Below, one piece after another: positions 55,749 to 63,689 of a stretch of DNA of 64,000 nt (positions within the stretch are counted from its first letter, which is position 1; each line of letters begins with the position of its first letter). Origin of the DNA: Autumnicola lenta (lineage in GTDB: Bacteria; Bacteroidota; Bacteroidia; Flavobacteriales; Flavobacteriaceae); the NCBI RefSeq assembly GCF_031846515.1, contig NZ_JAVRHO010000004.1, positions 146,808 to 210,807 of the forward strand, given 5' to 3'. Position numbers and translations under genes: made by a program. Under the pieces are notes generated by a model. That model saw only the letters and a program-made list of their open reading frames with translations, was not told where the DNA came from and searched no databases.

Positions 55749-57093
55749 AACCGCAAAGAACACAAAGAAAAACCGCAAAGGACGCAGAGAAGCTTAGCGA
55801 TCTTGGCGTAAAACTTAGCGCACTTGGCGGTTGAAAAATGCAGCGTTCTGAAAAAATTATACGCAAAGGACACAAAGAAAAACGCAGAGGGCGCAGAAGA
55901 ACTTTGCGATCTTGGCGTAAAACTTAGCGCACTTTGCGGTAAAAAAATGTAGCGTTCTGAAAAAAATTATATGCAAAGGACACAAAGAAAAATCCGCAGA
56001 GGACGCAGAGAAACTTTGCGATCTTTGCGTAAAACTTAGCGCACTTTGCGGTTAGAAAAAGTCGGTGTCCAAAAATGCCAATTATCGGCATGGATGTAAT
56101 TGAAGAATGAAAATATTAACCGCAAAGGACACAAAGAAAATCCGCAAAGAACGCAGAGAAGCTTAGCGATCTTTGCGTAAAACTTAGCGCACTTGGCGGT
56201 TGAAAATGTAGCGTTCTGAAAAAAATTAACCGCAAAGGACACAAAGAAAAACCACAAAGGACGCAGAGCCAACTTTGCGATCTTTGCGTAAAACTTAGCG
56301 CACTTGGCGGTTAGAAAAATGTAGCGTTCTGAAAAAAATTAACCGCAAAGGACACAAAGAAAAATCCGCAGAGGACGCAGAGCCAACTTTGCGATCTTTG
56401 CGTAAACCTTAGCGCACTTTGCGGTTAAAAAATTTAGCGTTCTGAAAAAAATTAAACACAAAGGACACAAAGAAAAACGCAGAGGGCGCAGAGCCAACTT
56501 TGCGATCTTGGCGTAAAACTTAGCGCACTTTGTAGTTAGAAAATGTAGCGTTCTGAAAAAATTAAACGCAAAGGACACAAGAAAAACCGCAAAGGACGCA
56601 GAGAAACTTTGCGATCTTTGCGCAAAACTTAGCGCACTTGGCGGTTAAAAAATGTAGCGTTCTGAAAAAAATTAAACGCAAAGGAAACAAAGAAAAACGC
56701 AGAGGACGCACAGCCAACTTTGCGATCTTTGCGTAAAACTTAGCGTACTTGGCGGTTAAAAAAATGTAGCGTTCTGAAAAAAATTAACCGCAAAGGACAC
56801 AAAGAAAAACCGCAGAGGACGCAGAGAAATTTTGCGATCTTTGCGTAAAACTTAGCGCACTTGGCGGTTAGAAAAATGTAGCGTTCTGAAAAAAATCAAA
56901 CGCAAAGGACACAAAGAAAAACGCAGAGGACGCACAGCCAACTTTGCGATCTTTGCGTGAAACTTAGCGCACTTGGCGGTTCAAAAATGGAGCGTTCTAA
57001 AAAAATTAACCGCAAAGAACACAAAGAAAAATCCGCAGAGGACGCAGAGCCAACTTTGCGCTCTTTGCGTAAAACTTAGCGCTCTTGGCGGTT
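55749..57093. repeat. Tandem array 1: 12 units of an imperfect inverted repeat, about 110-bp period
   Basis: Each unit has a purine-rich left arm (AACCGCAAAGGACACAAAG, then ACCGCAGAGGACGCAGAG) and a complementary-type right arm (CTTTGCGATCTTTGCGTAAA, then CTTAGCGCACTTGGCGGTT), joined to the next unit by an AT-rich linker with the core GTAGCGTTCTGAAAAAAATT. Units begin near 55750, 55861, 55971, 56120, 56230, 56343, 56455, 56566, 56676, 56788, 56900 and 57010. The third-to-fourth linker is longer and contains a copy of the other dispersed motif. The units could fold into long hairpins with mismatches. Apparent minus-strand frames through the array are artefacts. Confidence 0.95.
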
Positions 57094-57110
57094 GAAAAAT
57101 GATTTTTTCA

Positions 57111-57268
57111 GCGGGTGTTTTTCACAAAAAATGAATATCGCGTGCGTTTTTTACAATTAGCGGGTGCTTTTCGGAAAATTAGAATTATATTTATAAGGCC
57201 TTTTGCGGGTATTTTTCATGAAATTAATGAACAGCGTACATTTTTCATATAAAGCAGGTGTTTTTCAC
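57111..57268. repeat. Six degenerate copies of a 15-bp motif before and within the fic start
   Basis: Consensus GCGGGTGTTTTTCA: copies start at 57111, 57140, 57160, 57205, 57233 and 57254. The last lies in fic and encodes AGVFH. Spacing is irregular (20-45 bp). Confidence 0.6.
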
Positions 57269-58768
57269 GGACGTAGAGCTCCTGAGGAAGGAATAATTGT
57301 TGGGTATGCTGCGATCATAAATTCATTTGAATTGGAAGTCCCAACACCAGACATTATTTCATTAATAAGTTCTAAAAACCGGAAATATAAAACGGAAGGC
57401 TGGAATGTCCTTACCCCAAAACATGCTCCTGAAGACACTTTATATAAACATCTGGTTTTTGCATTAAAATACGAAGGGGTACACCTACTCTTCTTTAAGA
57501 AGCTGTTTTTAAAACTCTCTTCAAAACAAATTTATAACTTATTAAAAATAGAACCAACAGGTCACTACACAAGAAGAATTTGGTTCCTCTACGAATGGTT
57601 ACTTGATAAAGAGTTACAAATACCCAATGCCGACATTAAAATAAAATACACCCCCCTTCTGGATGAAAAACTCCAATATGCAATTTCAGGAGAAAATTCG
57701 TCCCGGCACCGTATCACAAATAACCTTCCGGGTACTATAGGATTCTGTCCGTTGATCTTTAAAACCAAAAAGCTTGTATCTTATGCCGAGAAGTATGATT
57801 CGGCCAAAAAAGCGGACTTTATAAAAAATTTGCATTCGGATGTTTTACAACGTGCCTCGGCCTTTCTTTTATTAAAAGACTCCAAAGCATCTTTTAGTAT
57901 TGAAGGAGAAAATCCCCGAAACAATCGCGCCATGCGTTGGGGAAAGGCAATTGGTCAGGCCGGTTCAAAGCCTCTCACCACAGATGAGCTGCTAAGATTG
58001 CAGCAAATTGTTATCGAAAATTCCCGGTTTACCCATATGGGATTTCGGGAAGAGGGAGGTTTCGTTGGCGAACATGACCGGCAAACCGGGGAACCAATTC
58101 CCGAACATATTTCAGCAAAGGCCGAAGACGTAGAACCGCTAATTAACAGCCTTATTGCTACAGGTGAAAAGTTAGAGAAATCAGAATTTAATCCTGTTCT
58201 GGCTTCAGCAATAGTGGCTTTTGGCTTCGTCTTTATCCACCCGTTTGAAGATGGCAATGGCAGGGTACACAGATATTTAATCCACCATATTCTCGCAAAA
58301 ATGAAATTTGCACAACAAGGTGTAATATTTCCGGTTTCCGCGGCTATCCTTAACCATATTGAGGATTATAGAAAGACATTGGAATCTTATTCTCACCCAC
58401 TTCTCGATCTTATTAAATGGAAACAAACAGAAAACAATAATGTGGAAGTGCTCAATGAAACTGCCGATTATTACCGCTATTTCGATGCTACAAAACAGGC
58501 TGAATTCTTATATGACTGTGTGCAGGAAACAATCGATATTATTATCCCAAATGAAGTTTCTTATTTGCTAAAATACGATGAAATGAAACGCTTTCTGGAT
58601 GATAATTTTGAGATGCCCGATAGAATGGTGGCAACATTAGTTAGGTTCCTCGAACAAAATGCCGGTACATTTTCGAACAGGGCAAAAAAGAAAGAGTTTA
58701 AACAACTTAATGAAAAGGAACAGGTGACAATAGAAAAGAAATTTAAAGAAATTTTTATAGAAGCGTAA
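57218..58768 (+). CDS. Fic family protein (class II, AMPylation-type)
   Basis: 516 residues from ATG 57218. Fic enzymes transfer AMP or related groups from nucleotides to hydroxyl side chains of target proteins. The active-site loop is canonical, HPFEDGNGR at residues 341-349. An inhibitory (S/T)xxxE(G/N) motif is present N-terminal to the Fic core as S225-F-S-I-E229-G, so this is a class II, self-inhibited Fic. Residues 1-220 form an extra N-terminal domain (AGVFHGRRAPEEGIIVGYAA), and a C-terminal winged-helix-like segment (about 450-510) may bind DNA or targets. It lies between two repeat arrays inside the hsd locus, co-directional with the hsd genes. Confidence 0.93.
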   Translation: MKLMNSVHFSYKAGVFHGRRAPEEGIIVGYAAIINSFELEVPTPDIISLISSKNRKYKTEGWNVLTPKHAPEDTLYKHLVFALKYEGVHLLFFKKLFLKLSSKQIYNLLKIEPTGHYTRRIWFLYEWLLDKELQIPNADIKIKYTPLLDEKLQYAISGENSSRHRITNNLPGTIGFCPLIFKTKKLVSYAEKYDSAKKADFIKNLHSDVLQRASAFLLLKDSKASFSIEGENPRNNRAMRWGKAIGQAGSKPLTTDELLRLQQIVIENSRFTHMGFREEGGFVGEHDRQTGEPIPEHISAKAEDVEPLINSLIATGEKLEKSEFNPVLASAIVAFGFVFIHPFEDGNGRVHRYLIHHILAKMKFAQQGVIFPVSAAILNHIEDYRKTLESYSHPLLDLIKWKQTENNNVEVLNETADYYRYFDATKQAEFLYDCVQETIDIIIPNEVSYLLKYDEMKRFLDDNFEMPDRMVATLVRFLEQNAGTFSNRAKKKEFKQLNEKEQVTIEKKFKEIFIEA

Positions 58769-58812
58769 AGAAAGACTTAGTGAACTTGGCGTAGACCTTA
58801 GCGCTCTTGGGT
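58764..58812 (+). repeat. Half-unit remnant of the array repeat
   Basis: GCGTAAAGAAAGACTTAGTG, then AACTTGGCGTAGACCTTAGCGCTCTTGG, is recognisable as a decayed right arm of the array unit. It overlaps the fic stop region and precedes the GxxExxY start. Confidence 0.6.
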
Positions 58813-58830
58813 GAAGAAAAAAAACTGGTT

Positions 58831-59208
58831 ATGACCGAAAATGAAATTGCAAATAGAATTATAGGTTTGGGTATTGAGGTACATAGAGCCTTGGGACCCG
58901 GCCTTCTTGAGAGTGCATATCAGGAATGTTTATTTTATAAAATCTCTAAGGCAGGTTTACTTGCTGAAAAAGAAAAACCAATGCCGATAATTTTTGAAGA
59001 GGTTAAACTGAACTGTGGGTACAGGATAGATATTCTTGTTGAAAACAAACTGGTAATTGAAATTAAAAGTGTGGAAGCATTACATGATGTGCATTTAGCA
59101 CAGACGTTAACCTATATGAAATTGGGCAATTATAAACTTGGACTGCTGATAAATTTTAATGTTGTGATGCTTAAACATGGAATAAAGAGAGTTGCAAATG
59201 GACTTTAA
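58831..59208 (+). CDS. GxxExxY family protein (PD-(D/E)XK nuclease superfamily-like)
   Basis: 125 residues from ATG 58831; a TTG eight codons upstream lies in the repeat remnant and is not preferred. The family signature GLLESAY is present in HRALGPGLLESAYQECL. The nuclease-like core follows: YRIDILVENKLVIEIKS gives the D...ExK pattern, then a LAQTLTYMKLGNYKLGLLINF helix-strand. The family is assigned to the PD-(D/E)XK fold, but biochemical activity is not established as far as I know. It is flanked by the array remnant and the second array. Confidence 0.9.
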   Translation: MTENEIANRIIGLGIEVHRALGPGLLESAYQECLFYKISKAGLLAEKEKPMPIIFEEVKLNCGYRIDILVENKLVIEIKSVEALHDVHLAQTLTYMKLGNYKLGLLINFNVVMLKHGIKRVANGL

Positions 59209-59240
59209 AATTCTTCGCACACTTTCCAGTAAAACAAATT

Positions 59241-59735
59241 AACCGCAAAGGACACAAAGAAAAAGCGCAGAGCCAACTTAGCGATCTTGGCGTAAAACTT
59301 AGCGCACTTTGTGGTTAGAAAATGTAGCGTTCTGAAAAAAAATAAACGCAAAGGACACAAAGAAAAAACCGCAAAGCACGCAGAGAAACTTTGCGATCTT
59401 TGCGTAAAACTTAGCGTACTTGGCGGTAAAAAAACGGAGCGTCCTGAAAAAAAATTAACCGCAAAGGACACAAAGAAAAACCGCAGAGGGCGCAGAGCCA
59501 ACTTTGCGATCTTTGCGTAAAACTTAGCGCACTTTGCGGTAAAAAATGCAACGTTCTGAAAAAAATTAACCGCAAAGGACACAAAGAAAAAACGCAAAGG
59601 ACGCAGAGAAACTTTGCGATCTTTGCGTAAACCTTAGCGTACTTGGCGGTTGAAAAATGCAGCGTTCTGAAAAAAATTAAACGCAAAGGACACAAAGAAA
59701 AAAGCGCAGAGCGCACTTTGCGGTTGAAAAAGAAA
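59241..59735. repeat. Tandem array 2: four full and one shortened unit of the same repeat
   Basis: Units start near 59243, 59345, 59459, 59570 and 59681, with the same arms and the same GCGTTCTGAAAAA linker as array 1. The last unit has lost its centre (CGCAGAGCGCACTTTGCGGTT joins left and right arm directly) and ends 5 bp before the hsdR ATG. Confidence 0.95.
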
Positions 59736-59739
59736 ATAA

Positions 59740-62613
59740 ATGAGTTACCAATCTGAAGCCGTATTAGAAAACAATCTGGTAAAGCAACTGGAAAGCCAGA
59801 ACTATAAAAGAGTACAGGTAAATTCTGAAGCCACGGTGCTGGCAAATCTTAAAAGTCAGTTGGAGGTTTTTAATGAAACTTCCTTTTCAGAAAAAGAATT
59901 CGGCAGCATCTTAAACCATCTGGCGAAAGGGAATGTTTTTGAAAAAGGTAAAACCTTGCGTGGCAGGTATCAGCTTACCCGGGACAATGAAGATTCATTT
60001 TACGTGCGGTTCTTTAATGGTGAAGACTGGACCAAAAATCTATTTCAGGTTACCAACCAGATTGCACAGGAAGGAACCTACAAAAACCGATATGATGTCA
60101 CGCTTCTGGTAAACGGACTTCCACTCGTACAGATCGAGCTAAAAAGACGCGGACTCGAACTTAAAGAAGCTTTTAAACAAATTAACCGGTACAAACGCCA
60201 CTCCTACTGGAACAACTACGGACTTTTTAATTTTGTGCAGCTTTTTGTGATCAGTAACGGAGTCGATACCAAATACTTTTCTAATAATCCGCTGCAGACG
60301 CTCACATTTAAACAGACATTCTTCTGGGCAGATGTACACAACAGGAATACCAAAGAACTTTCGGCTTTTACGAAAGTATTTTTAGATACTGGTCACCTCG
60401 GGAAAATGCTTTCCAGGTACATTGTCTTTAATGAAACCCATAAAATCCTGATGGTGCTTCGCCCCTACCAGTTTTATGCTTCCGAAGCAATCATTAATCA
60501 GGTAAAGAACAGTACAGACAACGGATACATCTGGCACACCACGGGATCGGGTAAAACCCTCACTTCCTTTAAAGCCAGCCAGATCCTGATGGATCTTCCG
60601 CAGGTGCATAAGGTCGTTTTTGTGGTAGACCGGAAAGATCTGGATTACCAGACGATGAAGGAGTTTAACAGCTTTAAAAAAGACAGTGTAGATGTAACTG
60701 ACAACACCAATTCCCTGGTGGATCAATTTACCGATGATAGTAAACTTATCCTTACCACCATTCAAAAACTGAATAACGCTATTTCCCCCGGAAGGTATCA
60801 GTCACGAATGAAGGATCTGCAGGACAAGCGGATGATTTTTATTTTTGATGAATGCCACCGGAGTCAGTTTGGAGATACTCACCAGAAAATCACCGACTTC
60901 TTTAAAAATATTCAGCTCTTCGGTTTTACCGGAACGCCGATTTTTGCCGATAATGCAGCGAAAAACGATCTGGGAAAAAGGACCACAAAAGATCTTTTTG
61001 GAGAATGTTTGCACAAATATGTAATCACAGATGCCATTAGAGATCAGAATGTATTAAGGTTTAGCATAGAATATATTGGCAGGTATAAACGCAAGAGCAA
61101 TACGTTTGTTGATATAGAAGTTGAAGATATCGATACGAGGGAGGTACTTAACAGTTCCAAAAGGTTGGAAAAGATCACCGATTATATCATAAAATACCAC
61201 GATACAAAGACCAAAAACCGTGAGTATTCTTCAATTTTTGCCGTTAGTAGCATATCAAACCTTATCACCTACTACGAACATTTTCAGAAGAAAAAGGAAG
61301 CCGGAGAGCACGATTTGTGGGTAGCTGCGATCTTTACTTACGGAGCAAATGAAGAAGATGAAGAGGCACAGGGCATGCTTCCGGAAGACCTGAAACTGGC
61401 TGCAGATGCTGCGCCGGTTTACAAAACCAGTCACACCCGGGAAAAGCTGGACGAATTTATTGAAGATTACAATAAGATGTACAATACCGGATTTTCTACC
61501 CGGGACAGCAAACAATTTGAAGGTTATTTTAAGGACATTAGCAAACGGTTAAAAGAGCGGGAGAAAGTCGGTTTCCAGGAAAAAGACCGTTTGGATATTA
61601 TCCTGGTGGTGAATATGCTTCTAACAGGATTTGATGCCAAAAAGGTGAATACCTTATATGTAGATAAAAACCTTCGGCACCATGGATTAATTCAGGCGTT
61701 TTCCCGTACCAACAGGATTCTGGACGAGAAGAAATCCCAGGGAGAAATTCTGGTTTTCAGAAACCTTAAAAAGGAAACAGACGAAGCTATTGCCCTTTTC
61801 TCAAGCAAAGAAGCACGGGAAGAAATCCTACTCCCCGATTACGAAGTTATCACAGAAAAGTTTTCAGAAGCTTTCATTGAATTACTGAAGATTGCCCCAA
61901 CGGTAAAAAGCGTGGACAATTTACCTTCGGAAGAAGAAGAACTGGAATTTATTCAGGCTTTTAGAGCTTTGATAAGGGCAAAAAATGTCCTGACTTCCTT
62001 TGCCGATTTTAGCTGGGAAGATATACCCATGAACGAGCAGACCTTTGAAGATTATAAAAGCAAATATCTTGATCTATACGAGAAATCAAAAGGTGACCAT
62101 CAAAAACAAAAAGACTCCATTTTAGATGATGTAGATTTTGAACTGGAACTGATCCATCGTGATGAAATTAATATTGCTTACATCCTGAAATTACTCGCCG
62201 GACTGAAACAAGCCGAAGGTAAAAATGCCGCCCAGCAGAAAAAGCAAATAATGGATATGCTTGCAGGAGACGTAGAACTCCGTAGTAAGCGGGAATTAAT
62301 CGAAAAATTTATAGAAGAAAACCTGCCAAAGATTAATGACATCGATTCCATTCCCGATGAATTTGAAAAGTACTGGAGCGACCAGCGGGTGTTGGCTCTG
62401 GCGAAATTATGTGATGAGGAAAACCTTGATAAAAATCAGTTTAAATCTTTGATCGATGCCTACATCTACAATGAACACGAACCCCTTCGAGATGAAGTAT
62501 TCCAATGCCTTGATAACCGTCCCAGTATTTTAAAAGCGCGGGAAATTGGAGAGAGGATCATTAATAAGATGAAGGAGTTCGTGGAAGTGTTTGTGAGAGG
62601 GGTTGGGGCTTAA
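59740..62613 (+). CDS. hsdR: Type I restriction endonuclease subunit HsdR
   Basis: 957-residue motor/nuclease subunit. The N-terminal PD-(D/E)XK nuclease domain is intact with Asp119 (YDVTLL) and Glu133-x-Lys135 (QIELKRRG). The SF2 helicase core shows Walker A TTGSGKT (about 267-273), Walker B DECH at residue 370, the FGFTGTPIF motif III region and GFDAKKVNTLYVDK with QAFSRTNRI (motif VI). The C-terminal helical domain assembles with HsdM/HsdS. All motifs for an active restriction enzyme are visible. The ATG directly follows the shortened last repeat unit. Confidence 0.97.
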   Translation: MSYQSEAVLENNLVKQLESQNYKRVQVNSEATVLANLKSQLEVFNETSFSEKEFGSILNHLAKGNVFEKGKTLRGRYQLTRDNEDSFYVRFFNGEDWTKNLFQVTNQIAQEGTYKNRYDVTLLVNGLPLVQIELKRRGLELKEAFKQINRYKRHSYWNNYGLFNFVQLFVISNGVDTKYFSNNPLQTLTFKQTFFWADVHNRNTKELSAFTKVFLDTGHLGKMLSRYIVFNETHKILMVLRPYQFYASEAIINQVKNSTDNGYIWHTTGSGKTLTSFKASQILMDLPQVHKVVFVVDRKDLDYQTMKEFNSFKKDSVDVTDNTNSLVDQFTDDSKLILTTIQKLNNAISPGRYQSRMKDLQDKRMIFIFDECHRSQFGDTHQKITDFFKNIQLFGFTGTPIFADNAAKNDLGKRTTKDLFGECLHKYVITDAIRDQNVLRFSIEYIGRYKRKSNTFVDIEVEDIDTREVLNSSKRLEKITDYIIKYHDTKTKNREYSSIFAVSSISNLITYYEHFQKKKEAGEHDLWVAAIFTYGANEEDEEAQGMLPEDLKLAADAAPVYKTSHTREKLDEFIEDYNKMYNTGFSTRDSKQFEGYFKDISKRLKEREKVGFQEKDRLDIILVVNMLLTGFDAKKVNTLYVDKNLRHHGLIQAFSRTNRILDEKKSQGEILVFRNLKKETDEAIALFSSKEAREEILLPDYEVITEKFSEAFIELLKIAPTVKSVDNLPSEEEELEFIQAFRALIRAKNVLTSFADFSWEDIPMNEQTFEDYKSKYLDLYEKSKGDHQKQKDSILDDVDFELELIHRDEINIAYILKLLAGLKQAEGKNAAQQKKQIMDMLAGDVELRSKRELIEKFIEENLPKINDIDSIPDEFEKYWSDQRVLALAKLCDEENLDKNQFKSLIDAYIYNEHEPLRDEVFQCLDNRPSILKAREIGERIINKMKEFVEVFVRGVGA

Positions 62614-62624
62614 TACCAGATACT

Positions 62625-63290
62625 GTGGAGAAGAGGAAACAGCAAAAAAAGCCCTGGCCAACTAAAGATGCCATGGCGCAGATCTATAAAAACAACTTGT
62701 GGGGTGGTAAGAAATCTGAATTCTACTCTGGTTTAGGCTCCCATCATCCTGAAACCGTAAATCCATATATAGCTGTAGTATCAGATTTTTTAAAAGATTT
62801 TGAAGCTCTACCGGTAGTTTGTGATCTGGGGTGCGGGGATTTCAATATTGGTAAAGAGCTGGTGAAGTACTCCAAGAAGTATTCCGCTGTAGACGTCGTT
62901 CCTGAACTTATAGCGCATAACAAAAAAGAATTCAAGGCAGCTAATTTAGAATTTCATGCTTTAGATATTGCAAAAGATGATCTGCCTCCGGGAGATTGCG
63001 CGATTATAAGGCAGGTTTTGCAACATTTATCGAATGCCGAAATAGAAAGTGTAGTAGAAAAATTATACGATTTCAAGTATGTTGTTCTAACCGAACATTT
63101 ACCGGAAGAAGATTTTGAACCCAATAAAGATATTATTTCGGGACAGGGAATCAGGTTAAAAAAGCAAAGTGGTGTAAATATAACAGCGCCACCATTTCAC
63201 TTCAAGGCAAAAGAAGAAAAACAGTTATTATCGATTAGATCTCCCGCTTATAAAGGAGTTTTGGTGACTACGCTGTATAAAACACGTTAA
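62625..63290 (+). CDS. Class I SAM-dependent methyltransferase
   Basis: 221 residues; GTG start at 62625 preferred over an internal ATG at 62673 because KKPWPTKDAMAQIYKNNLWGG looks conserved with similar methyltransferases. AdoMet-binding motif I is VVCDLGCGDFNIG (about residues 63-75), with an acidic DVVPELIAHN motif II and a CAIIRQVLQHL post-motif. The substrate is unknown. Follows hsdR by 11 bp, so probably co-transcribed, but it lacks the NPPY-type motif of DNA adenine methyltransferases and is more likely a small-molecule or protein methyltransferase. Confidence 0.85.
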   Translation: MEKRKQQKKPWPTKDAMAQIYKNNLWGGKKSEFYSGLGSHHPETVNPYIAVVSDFLKDFEALPVVCDLGCGDFNIGKELVKYSKKYSAVDVVPELIAHNKKEFKAANLEFHALDIAKDDLPPGDCAIIRQVLQHLSNAEIESVVEKLYDFKYVVLTEHLPEEDFEPNKDIISGQGIRLKKQSGVNITAPPFHFKAKEEKQLLSIRSPAYKGVLVTTLYKTR

Positions 63291-63689
63291 TTGATTGAGC
63301 CGCAAAAAGGAAGCCTATAACCCGTATTATTTTACGAAATTTTTTAATTTAAATCCGCTCGATTCCCTCTGTAGGTAATTCTACCATAAATCATAGCTTA
63401 GCCTTCTGCATCAGAAGCTCTATGTTCTGGCAAAAAAGGAATTGAAAATGAAGAAATCATAGGTGACAGTCTTTAAATGCTCACCGAATTGAGCTCCAAT
63501 TTTCCACATCTTCACGAAAATATATTGCACTAAAGAAGCCGCTCATTTCGGAAAGGCTTTTGCAATTTTGCGGTCTGAAGTCTGGATTGAAAATAATATT
63601 ATAATCATTAGTTAATTAAAAATTAATAGTTGAGCTAGTTATGTGATTCTTTGGTATTTTAAAATAGTATCAAACTTAAATACAGAAAT
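63291..63689. other. Intergenic region without a supported gene
   Basis: 400 bp AT-rich. The promoter of the BLUF gene must lie in its right part; no consensus box stands out. Confidence 0.35.

Noticed and set aside
55681..56578. Minus-strand open frames through array 1 with LCVLCG and KCAKFYAKIAKL phrases
   Set aside because: They are translations of the tandem repeat, with repeated phrases at unit spacing and no starts or context; such spurious proteins are common where this repeat occurs.
55749..57093. CRISPR array
   Set aside because: Unit length is about 110 bp with no unique spacers; linkers are conserved rather than variable, and there are no cas genes.
59205..59845. Minus- and plus-strand frames through array 2
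   Set aside because: Same repeat artefact; one even runs into hsdR on the opposite strand.
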